Source: Curtobacterium sp. MCSS17_015
GTDB lineage: Bacteria; Actinomycetota; Actinomycetes; Actinomycetales; Microbacteriaceae
Reading direction: 5' to 3'
DNA: 64,000 bases
Assembly (NCBI RefSeq): GCF_003234265.2
Contig: NZ_CP126256.1
Span: forward strand, 2,232,001-2,296,000
Shown here: positions 27,414-35,351 of the stretch, piece after piece
Numbering within the stretch: position 1 is the first letter of the stretch
Layout of the letters: every line of letters starts with the position of its first letter
Notes under the pieces: model-generated
Told to the model about the DNA's origin: nothing
The model's input: the letters and a program-made list of their open reading frames with translations, nothing else
The model's database searches: none
Translations under genes and position numbers: made by a program

Positions 27414-27486
27414 CAGGGCGGACAGGACTTGAACCTGCAACCTGCGGTTTTGGAGACCGCTGCTCTACCAATTGAGCCACCGCCCT
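27414..27486 (-). tRNA. trnW: tRNA-Trp (CCA)
   Basis: 73 bases. Acceptor AGGGCGG pairs with CCGCCCT, the D-arm is GCTC/GAGC, the anticodon loop CTCCAAA carries CCA between stems GCGGT and ACCGC, and the T-loop TTCAAGT is standard. The discriminator base is G and the CCA end is not encoded. It lies 19 bases upstream of secE, so the two are probably cotranscribed, a common arrangement. Confidence 0.97.
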
Positions 27487-27608
27487 TCGGAACGGCCACC
27501 CGCGAGGGATCCCGCCGTTCCAGGTCGGAGAAGTCCTGTGGCCTGCCGAGCAGGACGGCCGGGACTGCGCCGGAGCGCTGACCCGACGGACTTCAACCGC
27601 CGCAGAAC

Positions 27609-27638
27609 AGTGTACGGGAGTCCCGATGGCGGTGTCCA
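27609..27638 (-). promoter_or_regulatory. Promoter of tRNA-Trp-secE
   Basis: TGGACA (27633-27638) and TACACT (27609-27614) on the minus strand, spaced by 18 bases; start predicted near 27602. Confidence 0.55.
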
Positions 27639-27668
27639 CTTGACGGATGCTCCGGCGCGGCGCGTCGG

Positions 27669-27674
27669 TAGGCT
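27669..27674 (+). promoter_or_regulatory. -10 element of the aminotransferase gene
   Basis: TAGGCT, six bases before the GTG at 27681. Confidence 0.5.
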
Positions 27675-27680
27675 GACCCC

Positions 27681-28940
27681 GTGAGCACCGACGCCGCCAG
27701 CCCTCAGCCCACCGCCCGCCCGACCACCGACCCGGTCGCGTCCACGGACCGTCCCCGCATCGCGTCGCGGATCGCCGCGATCGCGGAGTCCGCGACGCTG
27801 AAGGTCGACGCCAAGGCCAAGGCGCTCAAGGCCGCCGGCCGTCCCGTGATCTCCTTCGCCGCGGGCGAGCCCGACTTCGCCACCCCGCAGCACGTGGTGG
27901 ACGCGGCCGTCCAGGCCGCGCAGGACCCGGCCAACCACCGGTACACGCCGGCGACGGGTCTGCCCGACCTCAAGCGCGCGATCGCCGAGAAGACCGCGCG
28001 GGTCTCCGGCATCGCCGTCGACCCGTCGCAGGTGATCGTCACGAACGGCGGCAAGCAGGCCGTCTACCAGGCGTTCCAGACCGTCGTCGACGAGGGCGAC
28101 GAGGTCCTGCTCCCCGCCCCCTACTGGACGACCTACCCCGAGGCCGTCCGTCTGGCCGGCGGCGTCCCCGTCGACGTCTTCGCCGGTAGCGACCAGGGCT
28201 ACCTCGTGACGGTCGAGCAGCTGGAGGCCGCCCGCACACCGCGCACGAAGGCCCTGCTGTTCTGCTCCCCCTCGAACCCGACGGGCGCGGTCGCCTCCGC
28301 CGAGCAGACCCGCGCGATCGGCGAGTGGGCGCTCGAGCACGGCATCTGGGTCATCAGCGACGAGATCTACCAGGACCTGGTCTACGACGGGGTCCGGTTC
28401 TCCGGGGTCCTCGAGCAGGTCCCGGCCCTGGCGGACACCACGATCCTGGTGAACGGCGTGGCCAAGACCTACGCCATGACCGGCTGGCGCGTCGGGTGGA
28501 TGATCGGCCCGACCGACGCCGTCAAGGCGGCCTCGAACCTGCAGTCGCACCTGTCCTCGAACGTGTCGAACGTGTCGCAGCGCGCCGCGATCGCAGCACT
28601 GACGGGGCCGCAGGAACCGGTGACCGCGATGCGGGACGCCTTCGACCGCCGACGGAAGGCCATCGTCGCGGGCCTCAACGCGATCCCGGGCTTCGTCACG
28701 CCGGAGCCACAGGGGGCCTTCTACGTCTACCCGGACGTCACCGCCCTCCTCGGTCGCGAGTGGGCCGGCAGCACCCCCACCACCACGCTCGAACTGGCGG
28801 ACCTGATCCTCGAGCACGCCGAGGTCGCCGTGGTCCCCGGCGAGGCGTTCGGCCCGTCCGGTTACCTCCGTCTGTCCTACGCCCTCGGCGACGACGACAT
28901 CGCCGAGGGCGTCGCACGCCTGACCCGCTTCTTCAGCTGA
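27681..28940 (+). CDS. aspC: Pyridoxal-phosphate aminotransferase (aspartate aminotransferase type)
   Basis: 419 residues, class I fold. It contains [49 protein letters not shown] (Asn of the PLP site), [12 protein letters not shown] and the Schiff-base lysine in [16 protein letters not shown], with the phosphate arginine in TGWRVG. It probably interconverts aspartate and glutamate with their oxo acids. A Ser/Thr/Pro-rich tail of about 25 residues precedes the conserved start. Single gene, leaderless by its -10 box, divergent from tRNA-Trp. Confidence 0.9.
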   Translation: MSTDAASPQPTARPTTDPVASTDRPRIASRIAAIAESATLKVDAKAKALKAAGRPVISFAAGEPDFATPQHVVDAAVQAAQDPANHRYTPATGLPDLKRAIAEKTARVSGIAVDPSQVIVTNGGKQAVYQAFQTVVDEGDEVLLPAPYWTTYPEAVRLAGGVPVDVFAGSDQGYLVTVEQLEAARTPRTKALLFCSPSNPTGAVASAEQTRAIGEWALEHGIWVISDEIYQDLVYDGVRFSGVLEQVPALADTTILVNGVAKTYAMTGWRVGWMIGPTDAVKAASNLQSHLSSNVSNVSQRAAIAALTGPQEPVTAMRDAFDRRRKAIVAGLNAIPGFVTPEPQGAFYVYPDVTALLGREWAGSTPTTTLELADLILEHAEVAVVPGEAFGPSGYLRLSYALGDDDIAEGVARLTRFFS

Positions 28941-29251
28941 CGCCGGCCGCGCCGCCCCGCCGGGCGCCGCGGTCCACACCACTCGACGCGCCCAGACCCG
29001 ACGGGGCGCGTCGTCGTCCCACCGCGGTCATGGCCCGGCGGGTCCCGTCGTCGTCCCGGCGCGGTCATGACCCGGCGGCGGGTCCCGTGGTCATCCCGGC
29101 GCACGGCGACGCGACGGGTCCCGACCGGGACGGGAGGCCCGCCCGTGTCCGGTCCGCTGCCGACCCGTCCGGAGCCCAGCGCGTTCGGACGACGGTGTGC
29201 GGGCCGAGACCCCCTACCGGGACCCGCCACCATCGCCGTGATCGCGCGTCG
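28941..29251. other. 311-base convergent intergenic region
   Basis: It separates the ends of the aminotransferase and murB genes. Apart from the imperfect triple repeat at 29010-29122 and one GACGGGAGGCCCG motif (29129-29141) I see no gene, promoter or clear terminator. Confidence 0.6.
29010..29122. repeat. Imperfect tandem triplication of a unit of about 37 bp
   Basis: Three copies start near 29011, 29048 and 29087. Each runs from GTCGTCGTCCC (GTGGTCATCCC in the last) through a GCGGTCATGRCCCGGCG-like core to GGGTCCC. The first two are close, the third diverged. It lies between two convergent gene ends. Confidence 0.6.
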
Positions 29252-30283
29252 TCAGCCGAGCAGGTCGCCGACGACCACGGGTTCCGGTACGAGGGTCACC
29301 CCGAAGCGGTTCGCGACCGTCAGCTGCACGTAGCGGGCGAGCTCGGCGACCTCGGCAGCGGTCGCTCCTCCGCGGTTCGTCAGGGCGAGCGTGTGCTTGG
29401 AGGAGATGGCGGCGTGCGACCCCGGGACGCCGTAGCCCCGGTGCACGCCGGCGTGCTCGATGAGCCAGGCGGCGCTGAGCTTGACGTCGTCACCGGCCGG
29501 CCAGCGCGGGGCGTCGAGCGGCATCGACTCGGCGAAGGACGCCGAGACGATCGGGTTCGTGAAGAACGACCCCGCGCTCCAGGTGTCCGGATCCGCGTCG
29601 TCGAGGACCATGCCCTTGGACGACCGGAGGCGGAGGACCTCGGCCCGGACGTCGGCCGGCGCGACCAGGGTGCCGAGCTCGACACCGAGCGATCCGGCGA
29701 GTTGCGCGTACCGCACCGGCACGCCGTCCTCGTTCGCCGTCCCGAGCCGGAACTCGACCGTCAGGACGACCCCGCGACGCCCGTGCTTGAGGGTGCTCGT
29801 GCGGTAGCCGAGCGCCAGTTCGGCGGCGGGGACCCAGGAACGCTCGCCGGTCTCGGCGTCGAGGAACTCGACCGCGGTGAGCACGTCGGACAGTTCGACC
29901 CCGTAGGCGCCGATGTTCTGCACGGGGGACGCGCCGACGGTCCCCGGGATGCCGCTGAGGGCCTCCAGTCCGGTCCACCCGCGCGCGACGCTCGTGGCGA
30001 CGAATCCGTCCCACGGCTCCCCCGCCGCGACCCGGACGGTGACGCCGCCGGCGTCGGACTCGTGGGTGACCCCGCGGGTGCGGACGACCACGACCGTGCC
30101 GGCGAAGCCGCCGTCGGCCACCAGGAGGTTGCTGCCACCGCCGAGCACGAGCCAGTCCTGGTCGTCGGACCAGGCGTCCACGACGTGGGCGACGAGGTCG
30201 TCGGTCGTCTCGGCGACCAGGAGCCGTCCGGCGGGACCACCGACGCGGAGGGTGGTGAGCTCGGCGAGCGTCTGCGCCGCCAC
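29252..30283 (-). CDS. murB: UDP-N-acetylenolpyruvoylglucosamine reductase
   Basis: 343 residues. The FAD-binding half shows TTLRVGGPAGRLL, LVLGGGSNLLVADGGF and GLEALSGIPGTVGASPVQNIGAYG; the C-terminal half has AGSFFTNPIV (the catalytic Ser loop) and ends before VVGDLLG. It makes UDP-MurNAc for peptidoglycan with NADPH. The GTG start lies 2 bases after the stop of the upstream MaoC-type gene, so the three genes form one operon. The late part (KHTLALTNRGGATAAE) is the usual family tail. Confidence 0.93.
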   Translation of the reverse strand: MAAQTLAELTTLRVGGPAGRLLVAETTDDLVAHVVDAWSDDQDWLVLGGGSNLLVADGGFAGTVVVVRTRGVTHESDAGGVTVRVAAGEPWDGFVATSVARGWTGLEALSGIPGTVGASPVQNIGAYGVELSDVLTAVEFLDAETGERSWVPAAELALGYRTSTLKHGRRGVVLTVEFRLGTANEDGVPVRYAQLAGSLGVELGTLVAPADVRAEVLRLRSSKGMVLDDADPDTWSAGSFFTNPIVSASFAESMPLDAPRWPAGDDVKLSAAWLIEHAGVHRGYGVPGSHAAISSKHTLALTNRGGATAAEVAELARYVQLTVANRFGVTLVPEPVVVGDLLG

Positions 30284-30285
30284 GG

Positions 30286-30708
30286 TCAGTGGAAGGCCAC
30301 CGTGACCTGCGCCTTGCCGAGCACGGTCTGCCCGGCGGCGGTCACGGTGAGGTCGATGCGGTGCGGGCGCCCCTGGTCGTCGAGGGTGCCGACCTTCGCG
30401 ACGACGCCGACGTCGGCTCCGTCGCGCGGGTCGACCACGACAGGACGGGTGAAGCGGACCCCGTAGGAGGCGACCCAGCCGCGGTCCCCGAGCCATTCGG
30501 ACACCGGCTGGACCGCGAGGCCCATGGTCAACATGCCGTGGGCGAGGACGCCGGGCAGACCCACCTCGGCCGCGACGTCGTCGCGGTAGTGGATCGGGTT
30601 GAAGTCGCCGGAGGCGCCGGCGTAGCGGACGAGCGAGTCACGCGTGAGGTGGACCTGCCGCTCGGCGACGGTCGCACCGACCTCGGGGCCTGACGTGGTG
30701 TCGGTCAT
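30286..30708 (-). CDS. MaoC-type (R)-hydratase/dehydratase, HadB-like
   Basis: 140 residues, single hot-dog fold. The catalytic motif ASGDFNPIHYRDDVA (Asp and His of the hydratase 2 motif) is intact, followed by LPGVLAHGMLTMGLAV. It resembles mycobacterial HadB, the catalytic partner in 3-hydroxyacyl-ACP dehydratase heterodimers. Its start overlaps the stop of the upstream gene (ATGA), so the two proteins are probably made in equal amounts and pair. In a bacterium without mycolic acids the substrate is uncertain. Confidence 0.85.
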   Translation of the reverse strand: MTDTTSGPEVGATVAERQVHLTRDSLVRYAGASGDFNPIHYRDDVAAEVGLPGVLAHGMLTMGLAVQPVSEWLGDRGWVASYGVRFTRPVVVDPRDGADVGVVAKVGTLDDQGRPHRIDLTVTAAGQTVLGKAQVTVAFH

Positions 30709-31154
30709 GCGTCATCTCCTCGGACGACCAGGGTGGACGTGGCGGTCACGACGTGCGCCCCCTGGGCGTCGACGACGGTGGACTCCGCGGTGACCATCGC
30801 GTTGCCGCCCAGGGTCTTCACGCTCGTCACGCTGAGCGTCGCGGTGAGTTCGTCCCCGGCGACGATCGGGCGCTCGTAGGCGAACTTCTGCTCACCGTGG
30901 ACCACGCGTGAGAAGTCGATGCCGGCGTCCGGCTCGGCGAGGAGCTGTGCGAGCGTCGCTTCCTGCACGACGACCGCGAACGTCGCCGGGGCGACCACGT
31001 CGGGGTGTCCGGCCGCACGAGCGGCCTCGGGGTCGGAGTGGATCGGGTTCGTGGCGAAGACGGCGCGGGAGAACTCGCGCACTTTCTCACGACCGACCAG
31101 GTACGGCTGGGCCGGCGGGAACGTCCTGCCGACGAGCTCGGGGTTCACTGACAC
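30705..31154 (-). CDS. MaoC-N / FAS1-type dehydratase, HadA-like
   Basis: 149 residues. It begins VNPELVGRTFPPAQPYLVGREKVREF and has IHSDPEAARAAGHPDVVAP with a degenerate active-site loop, as in the non-catalytic substrate-binding subunits HadA and HadC. It should dimerise with the HadB-like protein encoded next. The GTG start sits six bases after TAGACT, so this is the leaderless first gene of the HadA-HadB-MurB operon. Confidence 0.85.
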   Translation of the reverse strand: MSVNPELVGRTFPPAQPYLVGREKVREFSRAVFATNPIHSDPEAARAAGHPDVVAPATFAVVVQEATLAQLLAEPDAGIDFSRVVHGEQKFAYERPIVAGDELTATLSVTSVKTLGGNAMVTAESTVVDAQGAHVVTATSTLVVRGDDA

Positions 31155-31160
31155 CCCGGC

Positions 31161-31166
31161 AGTCTA
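31161..31166 (-). promoter_or_regulatory. -10 element of the HadA-HadB-murB operon
   Basis: TAGACT, six bases before the GTG at 31154. Confidence 0.5.
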
Positions 31167-31259
31167 CCGAGCCCCTCGGACGCGGGGGTGTAGATGAGAT
31201 TGCATCGGTTAAGCTGGCGCTGGTCGGGGGGCGACCGTGTGGTCCGGCGGGGAGTGGCG

Positions 31260-31673
31260 ATGGAGACGACGACCGAGTACGCGGTGCTCGAGCGCGACCG
31301 CTGCACCGCCGTCGATCTGGTCGATGCGGCCCTCCGCGCCGACGGCCACCGGGTCGTGCCCGACACGGACCGCCTCGTCGTGTCCGGCGGCGATCGCGTC
31401 CTCACCGCACTGCTCGGCGCCCTCGTGCACCCGACCCGGCAGTACCGGCGGTACGAGCTCGCGCTGACCTCGGTGCCGGGCCACGCCGTGTTGACCCTCC
31501 GGCACGCAGACCACGGGGCGGCGGTCGCCGGCGGTCCGATCGGAGCCCACCGTCGCCGTGCGGCGTGGCACCGTGTGACCGCCCTCGTCGAGGCGAGCCT
31601 GCACGGCGGTGGTGTGCTGCTGCACCGGACCGACCGACTCGACACCTCGGGGATCGCGCTCCGCGACCGGTGA
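31260..31673 (+). CDS. Hypothetical protein
   Basis: 137 residues, no family recognised. Soluble and basic in its second half (GAHRRRAAWHRVTALVEA), with short alternating hydrophobic segments (YELALTSVPGHAVLTLRHAD) that look like a small alpha/beta or beta-rich domain. No signal peptide or membrane segment. GGGGAG lies just before the ATG at 31260; an upstream ATG in frame (31194) is less likely. It stands alone between the HadA-like gene and the tRNA genes. Third-position GC fits a real gene. Confidence 0.5.
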   Translation: METTTEYAVLERDRCTAVDLVDAALRADGHRVVPDTDRLVVSGGDRVLTALLGALVHPTRQYRRYELALTSVPGHAVLTLRHADHGAAVAGGPIGAHRRRAAWHRVTALVEASLHGGGVLLHRTDRLDTSGIALRDR

Positions 31674-31738
31674 CCGCGACCGGTCCGGAGGCACATCACC
31701 GTGGCAGGGTCCGGCTGACCGCCACCGGGCCGGAACGA

Positions 31739-31770
31739 CGGAAGCCCGGCGCTGCTGCGCCGGGCTTCCG
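31739..31770. terminator. Bidirectional terminator between the hypothetical gene and tRNA-Met
   Basis: A perfect 14-bp stem pairs 31739-31752 with 31757-31770 around TGCT. It can serve the plus-strand hypothetical gene and the minus-strand tRNA genes. Confidence 0.6.
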
Positions 31771-31821
31771 TCTGTTGCGTCGTACCGCTGGTCTGACGAG
31801 CGTGTCGTCCGACCAGCTCGG

Positions 31822-31895
31822 TAGCGAGGGCGGGACTTGAACCCGCGACACCACGATTATGAGCCGTGTGCTCTAACCAACTGAGCTACCCCGCC
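31822..31895 (-). tRNA. trnM: tRNA-Met (CAT)
   Basis: 74 bases. The anticodon loop CTCATAA carries CAT; D-arm GCTC/GAGC; T-arm GCGGG-TTCAAGT-CCCGC. The acceptor GGCGGGG pairs with CCTCGCT using two G-T pairs. The first position is G1-U72, not the C1-A72 mismatch of initiators, so this is an elongator tRNA (an Ile2 precursor is possible in principle). CCA is not encoded. Confidence 0.95.
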
Positions 31896-31944
31896 AAGGA
31901 TCCGCAGTGATCAGCACTGCGAGAGTGATCACACTGCGAGTCGG

Positions 31945-32016
<72 letters not shown>

Positions 32017-32152
32017 GAGTACCGCGAGCGGCACCACACGAGGATAGCAGACCCCCGACGGTGGTCTGGAACCGACCGCGACGCCCGGGCGCGCCGCCCT
32101 CGCGGACGCCGTCTTCGCACACCTCGTGCGCGCTGTCGACGCCGTTACGGGC

Positions 32153-33433
32153 CTAGCCCGCGTTGGCTTCGAGCCACGCCAGCGGGTCCACGGGGACGCC
32201 GTCGATGCGGATCTCGAGGTGCAGGTGCGGGCCGGTGGAGTTGCCCGTGCTGCCGACGAGACCGAGGACGTCGCCGACCTTGACCTGCTGACCCTGGACG
32301 ACCTCGAACGAGTTGTCGAGCATGTGTCCGTAGACGCTGACGAACTTCTTGCCGTCCACGTCGTGCTCGACCCAGACGTCGTTGCCGAAGGCGCCGTCGT
32401 TCGCCTGCACCTTGATGACGGTGCCGTCGGCGACGACCCCGATCGGAGTGCCTGCGCCGGGGGCGAAGTCGACTCCCTGGTGGAAGGTCGAGCAGAACGA
32501 GCACCCGGCGACCTGGCGACCGCCGAAGCCGGACGAGATCGGCACCGCGGTCGGGAACGGCCACTGGATGGCGCCCGACGTGTCGCTCGTGGAGATCGTC
32601 GACGACGACGCTCCGGCCGCCGCCCCGGTCCCGGTTCCCGTCCCGGTACCCGTGGAGGGGAGGACGACGCGCTGCGGCTGGGAGACGGTGTAGGCGTCAC
32701 GGTCGACGGGGCCTTCGACCGCGTCACCGACGGAGAGCGACTGGACGTCCTGCACGGCGGCACGGACGGTCGCGGCACCGGGCTGCGGCACGTAGAGCGC
32801 CTGCGCCGGGAGGGACGTCGAGACGACGAGCCCGGCCGTGAAGAGTAGCGCACCGACGACCGTCACGCCCGACGCCGTGCGTCGGAAGGACGTCCCGTGG
32901 CCCACTCGCGAGGTGGTCGGGGCGGTGCGGGAGATGTGGCGGGTGGCGCGGTCGACCCGGGGGCCGTCGGCGATGACCGGGACGGACGGCGTCCGACGGG
33001 CGGAGTGGGCAGTCGCGCCCGTGGCGCGGGCGACACCGACGGGCCGGTCAGCACGCTCGAGGCGCTTCGCTCCGGACTTCCGCTTGGTGCTGGCCGCCCG
33101 CTTCGTGGGGACCGCGCGCGCGGTGGCGGCCGACCGGCCGGACACCGGTGCGGCTTCGGCCAGCGGCGCGACGACCGGCGAGGACGGTGCCGGCGGGGTC
33201 AGCGGTGCTGCATTCGACGCCGGCAGGACCGGTGAGGAGGGCGCCGGCGGCGTGACGGGCCCGGAGCCCCGGCGCGCGGTCGCCGCGGGGCGGACCGCCT
33301 CGGCCCGACGACGGGTCGTCTTGGCGGCGGCGCGTTCGGCTTCGATCCGAGCTCGTCTCGTCAGGTGCACGGACGGCGTCACCTGGTCGGCGTCGCGGTC
33401 GATGGTCGTGGGCGTCTGCGAGGAGTCGAGCAT
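32153..33433 (-). CDS. M23 (LytM-type) peptidase with a basic N-terminal region
   Basis: 426 residues. Residues 1-185 are Arg/Ala/Pro-rich and likely disordered in the cytoplasm. One TM helix (about 195-215, VTVVGALLFTAGLVVSTSL) ends in an Ala-Gln-Ala signal-like site, then a linker with Thr-Gly repeats leads to the LytM domain. Zinc ligands H318 and D322 (HQGVDF) and H403/H405 (PHLHLE) are present, so it may be an active peptidoglycan endopeptidase. I chose the ATG at 33433; the frame is open further up. Expected outside the membrane in the cell wall. Confidence 0.85.
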   Translation of the reverse strand: MLDSSQTPTTIDRDADQVTPSVHLTRRARIEAERAAAKTTRRRAEAVRPAATARRGSGPVTPPAPSSPVLPASNAAPLTPPAPSSPVVAPLAEAAPVSGRSAATARAVPTKRAASTKRKSGAKRLERADRPVGVARATGATAHSARRTPSVPVIADGPRVDRATRHISRTAPTTSRVGHGTSFRRTASGVTVVGALLFTAGLVVSTSLPAQALYVPQPGAATVRAAVQDVQSLSVGDAVEGPVDRDAYTVSQPQRVVLPSTGTGTGTGTGAAAGASSSTISTSDTSGAIQWPFPTAVPISSGFGGRQVAGCSFCSTFHQGVDFAPGAGTPIGVVADGTVIKVQANDGAFGNDVWVEHDVDGKKFVSVYGHMLDNSFEVVQGQQVKVGDVLGLVGSTGNSTGPHLHLEIRIDGVPVDPLAWLEANAG

Positions 33434-33580
33434 GTGTTCGGTAGCGATCCTGAGTTCGAGGCACGGGCGCTCGCGTCGGGTAACGAGCAGGTAACGGGAC
33501 CCCAGAACGGTAGCAAAGGACGGTGCTCGCCGCCAGTCGTGTGGACGTCCGTGCAGCACCCCCAGAGCGGGTGGCGGCGC

Positions 33581-34414
33581 TCAGGCCCCGAGGACGTCCT
33601 CCTCGAGTGCGCGGACGAGGGTGACGAGGTCCTCCGCGATGCTCGGCGCGGCGAACAGGAAGGACCGCGTGTCGCCGGCCTCCCACGTGCGGACGACGGC
33701 TCCGGCAGCGGCAGCGACGATCGACCCCGCCGCCATGTCCCACGGGTTGATGCCCCGTTCGTAGTAGGCGTCGACGGTACCCGCCCCGACCGCGCAGCAG
33801 TCCAGCGCGGCCGCTCCCCCACGACGGACGTCCCGCACCTCCGTGATGAGGCCGGCGAGCACGGCGGCCTGCTCCCACCGGCGGTCGGCGGTGTAGCCGA
33901 AGCCGGTGGCGACGAGCGTCTCCGCCAGGGACCCGGGCGCGGCCACGGTGAGGGGGCGTCCGTCGAGGGTGGCCTGCCCGTCGGCCACGGCGCGGTACAC
34001 CTGGCCGGTGGCCGGTGCGATGACGACTCCCGCCACGGGTTCCCACATCGACGGGTCGGGCACACCGCGCACCACGGCGATGCTCACGGCGTAGGCGGGG
34101 CTGCCGTAGAGGTAGTTGACGGTGCCGTCGATCGGGTCGACCACCCAGGTGAGCCCCGAGGCGCCGTCGGCGGCACCGGACTCCTCACCGAGGAAGGCGT
34201 CGTCCGGTCGGGCCTCGGCGATGCGTCGCCGGATGAGGGCCTCGACCTCACGGTCGGCGGCGGTGACGACGTCGGCGATGCTCGACTTCCGGTCGGCCAC
34301 CTCGACCCCCTCGGCGCGACGGCGCGCAGCGAGGGCAGCGGCTTCACGAGCGATCGCCTCCGCCAGGTCGGCGAGGGTGTCAGGGGCGTCGGCAACGAGC
34401 GGGGCATCCGTCAT
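33581..34414 (-). CDS. Inositol monophosphatase family protein
   Basis: 277 residues. Metal-site motifs are GEESG (near 76), VVDPIDGTVNY (93-97 core) and NPWDMAAGSIVAAAAG in the C-terminal half, as in IMPase, histidinol-phosphatase and CysQ relatives. It hydrolyses a phosphate monoester with Mg2+; the true substrate (myo-inositol-1-phosphate, histidinol-phosphate or PAP) cannot be told. The ATG follows a CAGGAT -10 box by seven bases. Confidence 0.88.
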   Translation of the reverse strand: MTDAPLVADAPDTLADLAEAIAREAAALAARRRAEGVEVADRKSSIADVVTAADREVEALIRRRIAEARPDDAFLGEESGAADGASGLTWVVDPIDGTVNYLYGSPAYAVSIAVVRGVPDPSMWEPVAGVVIAPATGQVYRAVADGQATLDGRPLTVAAPGSLAETLVATGFGYTADRRWEQAAVLAGLITEVRDVRRGGAAALDCCAVGAGTVDAYYERGINPWDMAAGSIVAAAAGAVVRTWEAGDTRSFLFAAPSIAEDLVTLVRALEEDVLGA

Positions 34415-34421
34415 GCCCTCG

Positions 34422-34427
34422 ATCCTG
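34422..34427 (-). promoter_or_regulatory. -10 element of the inositol-phosphatase-family gene
   Basis: CAGGAT, seven bases before the ATG at 34414. Confidence 0.4.
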
Positions 34428-34527
34428 CCGCACCCCACCCCCGGGGGACGCAGCGAGGCGACAACCGGACACACCGGCCCACGGCTGCGCTGCCACTGGC
34501 CGAGCGCGGCTCCGGCAGGAACACAGA

Positions 34528-34553
34528 ACGGCCCCGTCCGGAGACGGGGCCGT
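34528..34553 (-). terminator. Terminator after tRNA-Tyr
   Basis: An 11-bp perfect stem ACGGCCCCGTC (34528-34538) with GACGGGGCCGT (34543-34553) around a CGGA loop, 33 bases past the tRNA end. Confidence 0.7.
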
Positions 34554-34586
34554 CCTGTCGGGTCGCGCGGTTGCGGACTCCTGCGG

Positions 34587-34669
34587 TGGCGAGTGAGGGA
34601 TTCGAACCCCCGGAGGCATACGCCGGCTGATTTACAGTCAGATCCCTTTGGCCGCTTGGGTAACTCGCC
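34587..34669 (-). tRNA. trnY: tRNA-Tyr (GTA)
   Basis: 83 bases with a long variable arm, as expected for a class II tRNA-Tyr. Acceptor GGCGAGT pairs with ACTCGCC; the anticodon stem CTGA/TCAG encloses GTA; T-loop TTCGAAT; discriminator A. CCA is not encoded. Confidence 0.96.
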
Positions 34670-34815
34670 GTGTGCGCACCCGGCCCGTGTCGTCACCGAC
34701 CGAAGGCGCGGTGAAGAGCATAGCCGATGTCCGGGGGTGCTCGTGACCACGTCGGGTCCGAGCCGACGTGTCGGCGGGGCCACGGGCCTCCAGGACGAGG
34801 CCCCGCCACGGCGGA

Positions 34816-34821
34816 TAGGCT
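34816..34821 (+). promoter_or_regulatory. -10 element of yajQ
   Basis: TAGGCT, seven bases before the ATG at 34829; the gap is C-rich with no Shine-Dalgarno site. Confidence 0.5.
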
Positions 34822-34828
34822 GTCCCCC

Positions 34829-35317
34829 ATGGCAGACAGCTCCTTCGACGTGGTCAGCAAGGTCGACAAGATGGAGGCGGAGAACGCCCTCAACCAGGCG
34901 GCGAAGGAGATCGAGCAACGCTACGACTTCAAGGGCGTCGGTGCCTCGGTCGCGTTCAGCGGCGAGGACGTCCTCATCAAGGCCTCGACCGAGGAGCGCG
35001 CGCTCGCCGTCCTCGACGTGCTCCAGACGAAGGCGATCAAGCGCGGCATCAGCCTGAAGAGTCTGGACGCGGGCGAGCCGTACCCCTCGGGCAAGGAGTT
35101 CCGCATCGAGGTGAAGTTCAAGAACGGCATCGAGCAGGACATCGCGAAGAAGATCGGCGCGTTCATCCGGGCCGAGGCGCCGAAGAGCGTGAAGAGCCAG
35201 GTGCAGGGCGACGAGCTGCGGGTCTCCTCGAAGAGCCGGGACGACCTGCAACAGACCATCCAGCTGCTCAAGGGCCAGGAGTTCGACGTCCCCTTGCAGT
35301 TCATCAACTTCCGCTGA
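34829..35317 (+). CDS. yajQ: YajQ family nucleotide-binding protein
   Basis: 162 residues, standard length. MADSSFDVVSKVDKMEAENA, IEQRYDFKGV and the C-terminal EFDVPLQFINFR are family signatures. Two ferredoxin-like domains bind nucleotides; homologues bind cyclic di-GMP or tRNA/RNA and affect gene expression. Cytoplasmic. The cardiolipin synthase gene follows 34 bases later on the same strand. Confidence 0.95.
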   Translation: MADSSFDVVSKVDKMEAENALNQAAKEIEQRYDFKGVGASVAFSGEDVLIKASTEERALAVLDVLQTKAIKRGISLKSLDAGEPYPSGKEFRIEVKFKNGIEQDIAKKIGAFIRAEAPKSVKSQVQGDELRVSSKSRDDLQQTIQLLKGQEFDVPLQFINFR

Positions 35318-35351
35318 CCGCGCTCCCCCGCGCAGAGACAGGCCCGACACT

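Noticed and set aside
27119..27499. A longer SecE starting at an ATG near 27499
   Set aside because: It would translate through the tRNA-Trp gene. The GTG at 27394 has its own ribosome-binding site and begins the family homology.
28877..29233. A small Arg/Gly-rich gene on the minus strand between aspC and murB
   Set aside because: It is formed by the GC-rich tandem repeat, has no ribosome-binding site and overlaps the end of the aminotransferase gene.
31822..31895. tRNA-Met as an initiator tRNA
   Set aside because: The first acceptor position is G1-U72, not the unpaired C1-A72 of bacterial initiators, so an elongator is the better call.
32623..32653. A CCCGGTTCCCGT-like repeat that might be a regulatory satellite
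   Set aside because: It lies inside the M23 peptidase gene and encodes its Thr-Gly linker, so it is explained as coding sequence.
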